A stretch of DNA of 37,683 nt from Clostridia bacterium (GCA_017531765.1 JAFXKJ010000081.1:1-37683); one strand, 5' to 3'; counted from the stretch's first letter, positions 1 to 7,783 are shown. The notes: generated from the sequence alone by a model not told the origin. Translations and numbers: made by a program.

Positions 1-62
1 AGGCGATCATCGACGATACGAAAGCACAGATCAAAGCCGAAAAAGCGCAGAAATCAAACTAA
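1..62 (+). CDS. 3' end of an unidentified gene (partial)
   Basis: An open frame enters from the left edge and ends with TAA. It gives 19 residues ending in KAQIKAEKAQKSN, a Lys/Ala/Gln-rich, probably helical tail. A strong hairpin begins four bases after the stop, which fits a true gene end. The family cannot be named from so short a tail. The gene points toward the broken sigK gene and would lie inside the proposed skin-like element, where a site-specific recombinase is expected somewhere, but nothing visible identifies this tail as a recombinase. The frame is the only one open to a stop directly before the hairpin. Confidence 0.5.
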   Translation, partial: AIIDDTKAQIKAEKAQKSN

Positions 63-65
63 GGC

Positions 66-91
66 AATGCCGTCCCCTCGGGGACGGCATT
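66..91 (+). terminator. GC-rich hairpin after the partial gene
   Basis: A perfect 12-bp inverted repeat (66-77 with 80-91, nominal loop TC) begins four bases after the stop of the plus-strand gene. The XRE gene on the other strand stops at 97, so the hairpin sits between two convergent genes and could serve both. No clear T-run follows on either side, so its strength as an intrinsic terminator is uncertain. Confidence 0.6.
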
Positions 92-96
92 CCTGA

Positions 97-612
97 TTAT
101 GTAGAGATTCTGTCTTTGAAATATTTCTCCCAAGACTTCAAACTGACCACCTTTCTGCCGCTCTCCCAATCCTGCAGGCATCGGATGGGGATGCCCATCT
201 GACGGGCGAAGGGCTTCTGCCCCAAGGCGAAGGATGCTCGGTATTCTTTGATCCGTTGGGCTTGTCCGCTGCAGAGGAAGCGGTTATAGCCGTCCAGCAA
301 ATCATATACGGGAATGTCGAAGATCGTTGCCAGCTTGTCCGCTGTGACCTTGTTGAAAGAATTGAGATTGCCGGTCTCCAGATTGATATATGTATTGCGG
401 GAGATGCCCGCCATCCGTGCCACCTCCTTCTGCATTAGTCCCATACGGTGACGGCAGAAGCGCAGGCGGTCAGGGATATTGTCGATGTCCTCGTAGCTTC
501 CGTACTGCTTGTTGAAAAGCTGGGCTTCCAAAAGCTTGCGTGGTGCCATCAGACGAAAAGTATGTATGTAAAGAAGGGCGTGTCGGAGTTTACCGTCCTC
601 CCGGCAGGTCAT
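97..612 (-). CDS. XRE-family regulator with two HTH segments
   Basis: The protein carries an XRE/Cro-type helix-turn-helix in its middle (LMQKEVARMAGISRNTY, then an ETG turn and a PVYDLLDGYNRFL tail). A second, divergent HTH-like segment near the C-terminus contains FALGQKPFARQMGI and then WESGR. This two-HTH layout occurs in Clostridia proteins, often on mobile elements; that is recall, not a search result. The frame stays open to an ATG at 711, but that start lies inside the sigK coding sequence. I prefer ATG 612, which has GGGGTG about eight bases upstream; ATG 549 is also possible. It is the gene nearest the sigK break and probably belongs to the inserted element, perhaps as its regulator. 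Its targets are unknown. Confidence 0.7.
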   Translation of the reverse strand: MTCREDGKLRHALLYIHTFRLMAPRKLLEAQLFNKQYGSYEDIDNIPDRLRFCRHRMGLMQKEVARMAGISRNTYINLETGNLNSFNKVTADKLATIFDIPVYDLLDGYNRFLCSGQAQRIKEYRASFALGQKPFARQMGIPIRCLQDWESGRKVVSLKSWEKYFKDRIST

Positions 613-671
613 AATATACACCCCATCGCCCAAAGGGTGCGAGATATGCCACTTACACCTAACCTTTTGGT

Positions 672-1031
672 TCAAAAACCCATCCGCGAGAGGGTTGCAT
701 TTTGAATACATTTTGCTCCGTAAGTTGCAAACCTTGCACCGGTTTCACACTTGAACGTATCAATCGCTTTAATTAGTCCTATCGTACCTATGGATACAAG
801 ATCTTCTTGGGAGGGGTGGGTCGAATAATACTTTCTAACTACGTGTGCAACGAGCCTTAAATTATGCGATATAAGCTTAGAGCGTGCTTCCGTATCGGAT
901 GTGTTAATATACTTTACAAACAACGCTTCCTCTTCCCTTCTATCAAGGGGAGGTGGGAACTGATTCCCCGGCACCGTACTGAGGAAAGTAAAAGACATCC
1001 CGGCTAAAATAGATAAAAAGATCTCAAACAT
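672..1031 (-). CDS. sigK: RNA polymerase sigma-K, 5' part only (interrupted gene)
   Basis: Sigma-K directs mother-cell transcription late in sporulation. The start ATG at 1031 follows an AGAGGTG ribosome site. A hydrophobic pro-sequence (MFEIFLSILAG) is present, as in pro-sigma-K, which is cleaved by SpoIVFB. Sigma region 1.2/2 follows: EARSKLISHNLRLVAHVVRKYY, read as two adjoining motifs, then the core-binding segment DLVSIGTIGLIKAIDTF. Similarity ends at AKCIQN. The next codons (ATLSRMGF, then stop) are unrelated, and regions 2.3-4, about half of the usual protein, are missing. The break is at the AATG of the codon pair where the B. subtilis skin element inserts (core AATGA). YGAKCIQN replaces the usual YAARCIEN. 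It may be restored by excision in the mother cell or be a dead fragment. Confidence 0.85.
   Translation of the reverse strand: MFEIFLSILAGMSFTFLSTVPGNQFPPPLDRREEEALFVKYINTSDTEARSKLISHNLRLVAHVVRKYYSTHPSQEDLVSIGTIGLIKAIDTFKCETGARFATYGAKCIQNATLSRMGF
697..711 (-). other. Putative left junction (att) of a skin-like element in sigK
   Basis: Read on the minus strand, the sigK-like codons run through CAA AAT G and become unrelated at base 697. In B. subtilis the skin crossover core at this codon pair is AATGA; here only AATG remains before the divergent CAACCC. The other junction, which should restart sigK inside its Glu-Ile-Leu codons, lies outside the window to the left. Confidence 0.55.
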
Positions 1032-1061
1032 AAATTCACCTCTTCTTTTTGAATACATGAT

Positions 1062-1090
1062 ATGTTATGAAACGGACAAGAAATATTATG
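1062..1090 (-). promoter_or_regulatory. Possible sigma-E-type promoter of sigK
   Basis: On the minus strand an ATAATATT box is followed about 12 bases later by CATAACAT, resembling the sigma-E -35 (ATATT core) and -10 (CATACAAT) boxes. The -10 lies about 30 bases upstream of the sigK start. sigK is a known sigma-E/SpoIIID target in Bacillus. The spacing is a little short and the -10 imperfect, so this is tentative. Confidence 0.3.
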
Positions 1091-1203
1091 CAAAATCAAA
1101 ATCTAACGTTTATATTTGAAAATACTGAGCATAATATTACTGTCCGTTTACCACGGATATATTGTTCCTTTCACAAAAGGATAAAATCGAAAGGTACGAA
1201 TGT

Positions 1204-1407
1204 ATGCTCGACAGAATAGCTTTAATTCTTACAGTAGTGGGCGCATTGAACTGGGGCGGTATCGGACTGTTTAAGTTTGACACCGTAGCATGGATATGCG
1301 GTGGTCAGGATGCAGTTATCGCAAGGGTTATTTACACCGTTGTTGCACTTGCGGGACTGTGGTGCATTTCTCTCATTTTCAGACCGAGAGAAAGAACCGA
1401 TTACTAA
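1204..1407 (+). CDS. DUF378 family small membrane protein
   Basis: This 67-residue protein begins MLDRIALILTVVGALNWG and has two membrane helices (about residues 4-24 and 40-60). The NWGGIGLF motif between them is typical of DUF378, a family without known function. The frame is open from a TTG at 1162, but the family start is MLDRIA, and AAAGG lies about a dozen bases before ATG 1204. The gene stands alone between sigK and the metY terminator. The protein is probably in the cytoplasmic membrane. Confidence 0.8.
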   Translation: MLDRIALILTVVGALNWGGIGLFKFDTVAWICGGQDAVIARVIYTVVALAGLWCISLIFRPRERTDY

Positions 1408-1450
1408 AAGACAACAGCCGAAAGTGCGACTTTCGGCTGTTGTCTTTTAG
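1404..1450. terminator. Bidirectional terminator between the DUF378 gene and metY
   Basis: A perfect 22-bp inverted repeat (1404-1425 with 1429-1450) has a 3-base GCG loop. The stem has A-rich and T-rich outer ends, so it supplies a U-tract in either direction. It overlaps the TAA of the DUF378 gene and lies 77 bases past the metY stop, serving two convergent genes. Confidence 0.85.
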
Positions 1451-1473
1451 GTTATGGATTTCTTAAGATATTA

Positions 1474-1520
1474 ACAGATAAACATTCTTCATAGTCTACG
1501 GTTAGCGAGAGTTTATCTGT
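1474..1520. repeat. Inverted repeat downstream of metY
   Basis: The ten-base arms ACAGATAAAC (1474-1483) and GTTTATCTGT (1511-1520) are perfect complements around a 27-base spacer, just past the metY stop and before the large terminator. They could fold as an mRNA 3' stem or form a protein-binding dyad. The role is unknown. Confidence 0.45.
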
Positions 1521-1526
1521 GAATCC

Positions 1527-2804
1527 TCAAACGTTACGGATAGCCTGCTCAAGGTCATCGATAATGTCGCGAACGTCCTCGATACCTACTGAGAATCTGA
1601 TAAGGCTTGGATCAACTCCGCACTCAGCAAGCTGCTTGTCTGAAAGCTGACGGTGTGTCGTGGATGCAGGGTGAAGAACGCAGGTACGCGCATCGGCAAC
1701 GTGTGTAACGATAGCCGCAAGCTTCAAGGAATCCATGAACTTTGTCGCAGCCTCTCGGCCGCCCTTGAGACCGAAGGAAATTACTCCGCATGAGCCGCCC
1801 GGCATATACTTCTTTGTGATATCGTAGTATTTGTTGCCTTCAAGATCAGGGTAATTTACCCAGTCAACCATTTCGTGGCTCTGAAGATACTTTGCAACAG
1901 CCATAGCGTTCTCACAGTGGCGCTTCATTCTGAGTTCAAGGGTCTCAAGACCGAGATTAAGAAGGAATGCGTTCTGAGGAGACTGCATACTGCCGAGGTC
2001 GCGCATAAGCTGTACGTTGATCTTGGTGATGTATGCAAGCTTACCGAACTTCTCGGTGTAAGTTACACCGTGGTATGAATGGTCGGGTGTGCAAAGTCCG
2101 GGGAACTTCTCGGGGTACTTTGTCCAGTCAAAGTTTCCGCTGTCGACAACTGCGCCGCCGAGTGCAACCGCGTGACCGTCCATGTACTTTGTTGTGGAAT
2201 GTGTTACGATGTCAGCACCAAACTCAATAGGACGAAGGTTAACGGGTGTGGGGAAAGTATTATCCACAATAAGAGGAACACCGATATCATGTGCCGCTTT
2301 AGCAAACACCTCAACGTCAAGAACGGTAAGAGAGGGGTTTGAGAGTGTCTCGGCGAATACAGCCTTTGTATTGGGCTTGGATGCGGCGATAATCTCATCA
2401 TAAGTGGAATCGGGGGAAATAAAGGTAACGTCAATACCCATCTTACGAAGTGTTACATCGAAAAGGTTAAAGGTTCCGCCGTAGATCGCCGCAGATGAGA
2501 TAACGTGACCGCCGTTTTCGCAGATATTGAAAAGTGCGTAATAGTTTGCCGCCTGACCTGAGGAAGTGAGCATACCGGCTACGCCGCCTTCAAGATCAGC
2601 GATTTTTGCCGCTGCCGCGTCACAGGTGGGGTTTGCAAGTCTTGTGTAGAAATAGCCTGCCTCCTCAAGATCGAAGAGTCTGCCCATCTGCTCGCTGGAT
2701 TCGTACTTATAGGTAGTACTTTGATAGATGGGAAGCACACGCGCCTCGCCGTTTTTCGGCTGATAACCGCTTTGAATACATTTTGTACCGGTTTTGTATG
2801 CCAT
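1527..2804 (-). CDS. metY: O-acetylhomoserine sulfhydrylase (Cys/Met metabolism PLP enzyme)
   Basis: This enzyme makes homocysteine from O-acetyl-L-homoserine and sulfide, giving direct sulfhydrylation in methionine synthesis. At 425 residues it has the usual length. Family motifs are clear: LPIYQSTTY near residue 25, YTRLANPT near 53, the SSGQAA cofactor loop near 81, VDNTFPTP near 180, and the pyridoxal-phosphate lysine in HSTTKYMDGH (Lys206). The length and the long C-terminal half favour MetY over cystathionine gamma-synthase or gamma-lyase, though PLP enzymes of this group can be misassigned by motif alone. The start has AAGGAG eight bases upstream. It is last in the MBL-gltX-glnS-metY series, separated from glnS by a 12-bp hairpin that may lower its expression. 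Confidence 0.9.
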   Translation of the reverse strand: MAYKTGTKCIQSGYQPKNGEARVLPIYQSTTYKYESSEQMGRLFDLEEAGYFYTRLANPTCDAAAAKIADLEGGVAGMLTSSGQAANYYALFNICENGGHVISSAAIYGGTFNLFDVTLRKMGIDVTFISPDSTYDEIIAASKPNTKAVFAETLSNPSLTVLDVEVFAKAAHDIGVPLIVDNTFPTPVNLRPIEFGADIVTHSTTKYMDGHAVALGGAVVDSGNFDWTKYPEKFPGLCTPDHSYHGVTYTEKFGKLAYITKINVQLMRDLGSMQSPQNAFLLNLGLETLELRMKRHCENAMAVAKYLQSHEMVDWVNYPDLEGNKYYDITKKYMPGGSCGVISFGLKGGREAATKFMDSLKLAAIVTHVADARTCVLHPASTTHRQLSDKQLAECGVDPSLIRFSVGIEDVRDIIDDLEQAIRNV

Positions 2805-2835
2805 TTTTATTACTCCTTAATTTACATGACTCAGG

Positions 2836-2863
2836 CTTAATGACGCCTTACGGCGTCATTAAG
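2836..2863 (-). terminator. Hairpin between glnS and metY
   Basis: Perfect 12-bp arms (2836-2847 and 2852-2863) enclose a 4-base loop, shortly after the glnS stop in the direction of transcription. No clear U-run follows, so it may be a partial terminator, an mRNA-stability element, or an attenuator stem before metY. Confidence 0.5.
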
Positions 2864-2875
2864 CAATTATTAAAA

Positions 2876-4525
2876 TTATTCGGGTTTATAGCTGTCCTTG
2901 AGTGAAACAACTCTGTTAAATGTGCCCTCATGCTTACTGTCAACTACGTAATAACCGAGACGAACGAACTGATACTTTGTTCCGGGTGTCATATCGGTGC
3001 CCTTCTCGATCTTAGCGCCGCTGATCTTCTGAACAGAATCGGGATTGAGATAATCGTTATAGGTCTTATCCTCGGGAATATCCTTTACGTTCTTAATGGT
3101 AAAGAGCTTGTCATAGTGCATAACGGTAACATCCTCTGCACCAACCTCGGAAAGCCAATGGATAGTTCCCTTTACCTTACGGCCGTCAACGGGATTACCG
3201 CAGCCTGTCTCAAGATCGGCAGTACAACGGATTTCGACAATGTTCCCTTCCTCGTCCTTGATGATCTCGTTGCACTTAACGATATAAGCACCCATGAGTC
3301 GTACTTCTCCGCCCTCTTTCATTCTGAAGAACTTTGGAGGCGGGTTATCGGAAAAGTCTTCGCGGTCAATGAGAATCTCGCTTGTGAAAGGAACTTTTCT
3401 CGTGCCGAGATCCGGCTCCTTGGGATGATTGGGAAGCTCGAAATACTCAACCTTATCCTCGGGATAGTTTGTGATCTTAACCTTAATGGGGTCAAGGATC
3501 GCAACTCGTCTGAGAGCAGTTCTGTTAAGCTCCTCGCGGATACAGTATTCAAGAAGCTCGTAGTCTACAAGGCTGTCTGCCTTTGCAATACCTGCGCGTC
3601 GAACGAACTCGAAGATCGCATCGGGAGTATATCCGCGGCGGCGCATACCGCAAAGTGTGGGCATTCTGGGGTCATCCCAACCGTCAACAAGATCATTCTC
3701 AACAAGGTATCTGAGGTAACGCTTACTCATAACGGTATGAGTTACGTTAAGACGTGCGAACTCGTACTGATGAGGTTTCTTCTCAAAGCCGATATTGTCT
3801 ACTACCCAGTCGTAAAGAGGTCTGTGATTCTCAAATTCAAGGGAGCAGAGTGAATGTGTGATGTTTTCGGTCGCGTCCTGAATGGGGTGAGCATAGTCAT
3901 AGAGAGGATAGATGCACCACTTGTCCCCCTGTCTGTGATGGTGAGCACGAACGATACGGTAGATCGCGGGGTCACGCATATTCATGTTGGGAGACGCCAT
4001 ATCGATCTTCGCCCTGAGAGTTTTACTTCCGTCGGGGAACTCGCCGTCTCTCATTCTGCGGAAAAGGTCAAGGTTCTCCTCGGGTGTTCTGTCTCTGTAG
4101 GGACTGTTCTTGCCGGGCTCGGTAAGAGTACCGCGGTACTCTCTCAGCTCTTCAGCGGAAAGGTCGCATACGTATGCTTTGCCGTCCATGATGAGCTTCT
4201 CAGCATACTTATAGCAATCGTCAAAGTAATCGGAACCGTAGAAGATACCGCCGTCGGGAATAGCACCGAGCCAGTGAAGATCTTCATAGATAGAATCTAC
4301 GTATTCTGTATCTTCCTTGGAGGGGTTAGTGTCATCATAGCGGAGGTTAAATTTTCCGCCGTACTTACGGGATGTAAAGTAGTTGATGTAGATAGCCTTT
4401 GCGCTTCCGATGTGGAGGTATCCGTTAGGCTCGGGAGGAAAACGTGTATGAACGTGATCTTCTCTGCCCTCCGCAAGGTCAGCGTCAATTATATCGTGAA
4501 TGAAATTTGAACTCATTTCTATCAT
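2876..4525 (-). CDS. glnS: Glutaminyl-tRNA synthetase
   Basis: It charges tRNA-Gln directly with glutamine in the cytoplasm. Class I motifs are present: PPEPNGYLHIGSAKA (HIGH motif at 38-40) and VMSKR (266-269), with the QDATENITHSLCSLEFENHRPLYDW region, spread over two adjoining motifs, specific to GlnRS. The 549-residue length is normal. The C-terminal anticodon-binding beta-barrels run from about 340 to the end. Either ATG 4525 or ATG 4516 could be the start; neither has a strong ribosome site. The gene lies 51 bases after gltX in the same direction. Most Firmicutes make Gln-tRNA by the GatCAB route, so this gene marks a lineage that uses direct charging. Confidence 0.95.
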   Translation of the reverse strand: MIEMSSNFIHDIIDADLAEGREDHVHTRFPPEPNGYLHIGSAKAIYINYFTSRKYGGKFNLRYDDTNPSKEDTEYVDSIYEDLHWLGAIPDGGIFYGSDYFDDCYKYAEKLIMDGKAYVCDLSAEELREYRGTLTEPGKNSPYRDRTPEENLDLFRRMRDGEFPDGSKTLRAKIDMASPNMNMRDPAIYRIVRAHHHRQGDKWCIYPLYDYAHPIQDATENITHSLCSLEFENHRPLYDWVVDNIGFEKKPHQYEFARLNVTHTVMSKRYLRYLVENDLVDGWDDPRMPTLCGMRRRGYTPDAIFEFVRRAGIAKADSLVDYELLEYCIREELNRTALRRVAILDPIKVKITNYPEDKVEYFELPNHPKEPDLGTRKVPFTSEILIDREDFSDNPPPKFFRMKEGGEVRLMGAYIVKCNEIIKDEEGNIVEIRCTADLETGCGNPVDGRKVKGTIHWLSEVGAEDVTVMHYDKLFTIKNVKDIPEDKTYNDYLNPDSVQKISGAKIEKGTDMTPGTKYQFVRLGYYVVDSKHEGTFNRVVSLKDSYKPE

Positions 4526-4576
4526 AAGATTTTACCGTTTCTTTCTTCTGATTCAGATGATTTTTTTAATCCTTAA

Positions 4577-6262
4577 TTACAATTTTTCGATCATATCGGA
4601 AATTCTCGCCTTAACTCGATTTTCACCGAGTATCTGCATCACAGAGTACATATCGGGGGAATTGAGACTGCCCGTTACAGCTACTCTGAGGAACATGGAG
4701 ATATCAGCAACATTACCCTTGAACTTTGAGGGATCTGCTTTGTATTCCTTCATATTAGAGGTGTAACCGAGACTTTCACCGATATCCTTGATAGCGGCAA
4801 ACCATGTGTCCGTATCGTCATCGGGATCATACCTGTCTCTGAATGCTGTAAGCGTTGCCTTGATGTCGGACTTAGAATACTTCTCATCATACTGTACATT
4901 TACGCTGAACAGTTCATCGAAGAAGAAGCCGATCAGCGGCTTTACGTCAGCAAATGTTGCGTAGTCCTTACGGGGTTTCTTGCCGCCTCTGCCTATTGCG
5001 AAAATTCTCTTGGTATACTCCGGATTGCGTGTAAGAAGCTCTGCCCATTCGGGGTCACACTCGGACGCCCAGTCGGTAACTCGGTCATAGATCTCGTCAG
5101 CGGTCATTTTTGAAAGAACATTTTTTGAAACATCATTAAGCTTTACAAAATCGAAAAGACAGCCTGAGACTGACATTTTCTTAATGTTAAGCGGGAAATC
5201 AAGATAACTCTTGTCAACATTCTGCATATGCCACTCTTCAAAGTTTGAGTTGAGAAGTGTGAGCAGATACTCCCAAACACACTCTGTGGCATATCCCATC
5301 TGACGGTAGTCGTCCATCTTTGCCCCCATGTCGCGCTTGGAGAGCTTCTTCTTGCCGCCGTTTTCATCTGCCTTGAGGATCTGGGCTGTATGCAGGTACT
5401 TAGGCATCTTAAATCCAAGATAACGGAAGAGCTGAATGTGCTTTGAAAGACTGGGAAGCCAGTCTTCACCTCTGATAACATGAGTAGTTCTCATCAAGTG
5501 ATCGTCTATTGCATGAGCGAAATGATAGGTAGGAATTCCGTCAGATTTAAGAAGAACAAAATCTTCATCGTTCTCGGGAATCTCAAGATTTCCTTTTACA
5601 AGGTCGGTGAACTTGGTCTTCTTTTCAGGGTCTCCGTCCGCAAGAATACGAATAACGAAAGGATCGCCGGCCTTAAGATGCGCCTCAACTTCCTCAATGG
5701 TAAACTGACGCTGAGCGAGCATTGCAGCTTTCTTTTCCTCAGCAGCTGTATGCCAATCGGTCGCAAGGATCTCAGCTTTCTTATCAGCCTGTTGGATCTC
5801 TTCCAACTCCTCTTCGGTTGAGAAGCACGGATACGCCTTTCCCTCTGAAACGAGATACTTTGCAAAAACGTGATAAAGCTCTGCACGCTTGCTCTGCTTA
5901 TAAGGCCCGTAAGCTCCTTTTTCGGAAAGTTCACCGTTATCATCGATCACAAGACCTTCGTCGTAGTTTACTCCGTAGTCTGACAGTGTTCTGATAAGAG
6001 CCTCCGCAGCACCGCTAACCTCGCGTTGACCGTCTGTATCTTCAATTCTGAGGTAAAAAACGCCTCCGCTTTGGTGAGCAAGACGCTCACAAACGACTGC
6101 CTGATACATACCGCCGAAATGAACAAATCCTGTAGGACTTGGTGCAAATCTCGTAACCTTCGCGCCCTCGGGAAGCTGTCGGGGAGGATACTTTTCCTCA
6201 AGCTCCTCGCGAGTCATAGTCACATTCGGGAAAAGAAGATCTGATAAATATTTATAGTCCAT
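4577..6262 (-). CDS. gltX: Glutamyl-tRNA synthetase
   Basis: It charges tRNA-Glu with glutamate. Motifs: FAPSPTGFVHFGG (HIGH-type, 39-51), LRIEDTDGQREV near 71, and KKKLSKRDMGAKMDD (KMSKS-type, 304 onward). At 561 residues it is longer than the common 480-residue bacterial enzyme; the extra length includes a charged stretch near residues 150-230. The frame opens at 6295, but ATG 6262 has GGAG at the right distance and gives MDYKYLSDLL, so I take that start. It follows the MBL hydrolase gene by about 40 bases and precedes glnS. Pairing with GlnRS suggests it need not mischarge tRNA-Gln, which is an inference. Confidence 0.92.
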   Translation of the reverse strand: MDYKYLSDLLFPNVTMTREELEEKYPPRQLPEGAKVTRFAPSPTGFVHFGGMYQAVVCERLAHQSGGVFYLRIEDTDGQREVSGAAEALIRTLSDYGVNYDEGLVIDDNGELSEKGAYGPYKQSKRAELYHVFAKYLVSEGKAYPCFSTEEELEEIQQADKKAEILATDWHTAAEEKKAAMLAQRQFTIEEVEAHLKAGDPFVIRILADGDPEKKTKFTDLVKGNLEIPENDEDFVLLKSDGIPTYHFAHAIDDHLMRTTHVIRGEDWLPSLSKHIQLFRYLGFKMPKYLHTAQILKADENGGKKKLSKRDMGAKMDDYRQMGYATECVWEYLLTLLNSNFEEWHMQNVDKSYLDFPLNIKKMSVSGCLFDFVKLNDVSKNVLSKMTADEIYDRVTDWASECDPEWAELLTRNPEYTKRIFAIGRGGKKPRKDYATFADVKPLIGFFFDELFSVNVQYDEKYSKSDIKATLTAFRDRYDPDDDTDTWFAAIKDIGESLGYTSNMKEYKADPSKFKGNVADISMFLRVAVTGSLNSPDMYSVMQILGENRVKARISDMIEKL

Positions 6263-6304
6263 TATATACTCCATTCTTGCCGTGACGGCAATCATTTAAT
6301 CTCA

Positions 6305-6949
6305 TTAGAACTTAACAAGTCCTTTAGTGAAAGGATTTTTGCGAATCTGTGTCATCATGTCAGATGACGGTCCGTGACCGGGGTATATCCGTTCAGCGGG
6401 ATAGTTTTCGTAAAGGCGTTTGATGGATTCACGAAGCTTCACACCGTTGCTTCTCGGGAAATCGTATCTTCCCACAGACATATCAAATAAGGTGTCGCCC
6501 GTAATAATTCCGCTTGACGTAACGTAGCATACGCACCCGGGCGTGTGTCCGGGAGTGTGAATGACGGTAATTTCCTCGTCACCGAGCTTTATCGAGTCTC
6601 CGTCGGAAAGAAGCACACTTGCAGGCTGAAAGACGGTTTCCGGGTAGCCGAAATAGGTGAAAAGACTGAGAGCGCTGTTTGTAAGCGTCTCACTATCATC
6701 CGTGTGGACCATGACCTCAGCCCCCGTTGCAGAACGCAACTCATCAAGGGTGTGCATATGGTCGAAATGACCGTGGGTAAGTAAAATATACTTTAATCTA
6801 AGTCCGGCATTATCGAGAGCATTCAAAATAAGTTTGGTTTCGACGGAAGGGTCCACGACAGCCGCCTCACTTCCCGAAGCAAGCAAATAACAGTTGGAGG
6901 AATATCCGTAAACGGAATTTTCCGACAAGGTAAGATTTTTAATCAGCAT
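6305..6949 (-). CDS. MBL-fold metallo-hydrolase (glyoxalase II-like)
   Basis: This is a 214-residue metallo-beta-lactamase-fold hydrolase, probably binding two metal ions. Visible ligand motifs are THGHFDH (58-64), HTPGHTPG (131-138, ending the third motif), GDTLFDMSVGR (151-161) and GHG near the C-terminus (191-193). The layout matches the YqgX/GloB-like group often called hydroxyacylglutathione hydrolase. Clostridia usually lack glutathione, so the natural thioester substrate is uncertain. The start has GGAG a few bases upstream. It is the first gene after the sigma-A promoter at 7015-7043 and heads the operon that continues with gltX. Confidence 0.88.
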   Translation of the reverse strand: MLIKNLTLSENSVYGYSSNCYLLASGSEAAVVDPSVETKLILNALDNAGLRLKYILLTHGHFDHMHTLDELRSATGAEVMVHTDDSETLTNSALSLFTYFGYPETVFQPASVLLSDGDSIKLGDEEITVIHTPGHTPGCVCYVTSSGIITGDTLFDMSVGRYDFPRSNGVKLRESIKRLYENYPAERIYPGHGPSSDMMTQIRKNPFTKGLVKF

Positions 6950-7014
6950 CTGAACTCCAAAACATACAAATCATAATTTGGAAACACTTCGCATAATATT
7001 AAACGTATAATGAC

Positions 7015-7043
7015 ATTATAACACACAAATGATTGAAAGTCTA
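7015..7043 (-). promoter_or_regulatory. Sigma-A promoter of the MBL-gltX-glnS-metY operon
   Basis: On the minus strand TAGACT (7038-7043) and TATAAT (7015-7020) are separated by exactly 17 bases. The -10 is a perfect consensus. It lies about 65 bases upstream of the MBL gene start with no other gene between. Confidence 0.7.
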
Positions 7044-7108
7044 TAGCCTAAACGTGGATTTATAAGTGTAAATCCTAATTTTTTTCGTGATTATTTATTA
7101 CATGGAAC

Positions 7109-7741
7109 ATGAGATACAAAGTACGACACAACATTAAACATCTTCTACCCCGAAAAAGCTTTTTGATCGCCGCATTTTTGCTGTTCTTACTTGTGTTTTC
7201 AGTGGGAATTAACCTTTATAATAACGTTTATCCTCAAAGCGCGGTAAGCATTCTTAAAGCCGATGCCACCTCGGATATCAGTATACTTTCCTCACGGATA
7301 GTTGACAAATATTTATCTGAGAATAAAAACAGTTCATATCTGAACGTCAGATATGACGCCTCTCAGAAGGTCAGCTCATACTCTGCTGACACTGTACTGC
7401 TTGAGAGGACCCGTTTTCAGATAACAGAGCTTATCGGAGATAAGCTTAAAAGGAAAAACAAAGCCAAGGTCAAAATTCCCATAGGGTCTCTTTGTCACAA
7501 CACTTATCTTACGGGAAAAGGCTTCAAGATCACCCTTAATGCCGAATACCTTACTGCGGTTACCGCCGACGTTGTAACCGAGATAGAAAACGTAGGCATA
7601 AATCAGGCTCTTTACAGGGCAGTGATTATAATAAAGATCGACTGCAAAATTATAGTTTCGGGTGAAACAGAAAGTTTTACGGTGACATCCAAGCACACTT
7701 TGGACGAAAAACTCATTTTCGGCGATGTTCCACTCACATAA
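7109..7741 (+). CDS. yunB: Sporulation protein YunB
   Basis: YunB is a membrane-anchored protein needed for normal sporulation in Bacillus, made in the mother cell; its biochemical role is unknown. The 210-residue protein has a basic N-terminus, one membrane helix (about 18-36) and an outside domain. Family landmarks are IPIGSLCHN, GKGFKITLNAEY, ENVGINQALYRA and the ending EKLIFGDVPLT. The start ATG 7109 has only a weak GGAA upstream; an earlier ATG nearby is in another frame. It is monocistronic, divergent from the MBL operon and followed by a separate promoter for the next gene. Confidence 0.85.
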   Translation: MRYKVRHNIKHLLPRKSFLIAAFLLFLLVFSVGINLYNNVYPQSAVSILKADATSDISILSSRIVDKYLSENKNSSYLNVRYDASQKVSSYSADTVLLERTRFQITELIGDKLKRKNKAKVKIPIGSLCHNTYLTGKGFKITLNAEYLTAVTADVVTEIENVGINQALYRAVIIIKIDCKIIVSGETESFTVTSKHTLDEKLIFGDVPLT

Positions 7742-7783
7742 GTAAAGTAAATTACACTTACCGCATTATTTTTTATAACTCTG

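Noticed and set aside
700..2786. The 15-base string CAAAATGTATTCAAA occurs at the sigK break and in metY (near 2772-2786), with a shorter ATGTATTCAAAA copy at 1047-1058.
   Set aside because: Both longer copies encode Lys-Cys-Ile-Gln in unrelated proteins in AT-rich sequence. A match this long is possible by chance in this window, and no duplication or boundary is seen in metY, so I do not call it a secondary att site.
2930..4510. Long plus-strand frames opposite glnS.
   Set aside because: They lie entirely antisense to a clear GlnRS gene, with no recognisable domain or ribosome site.
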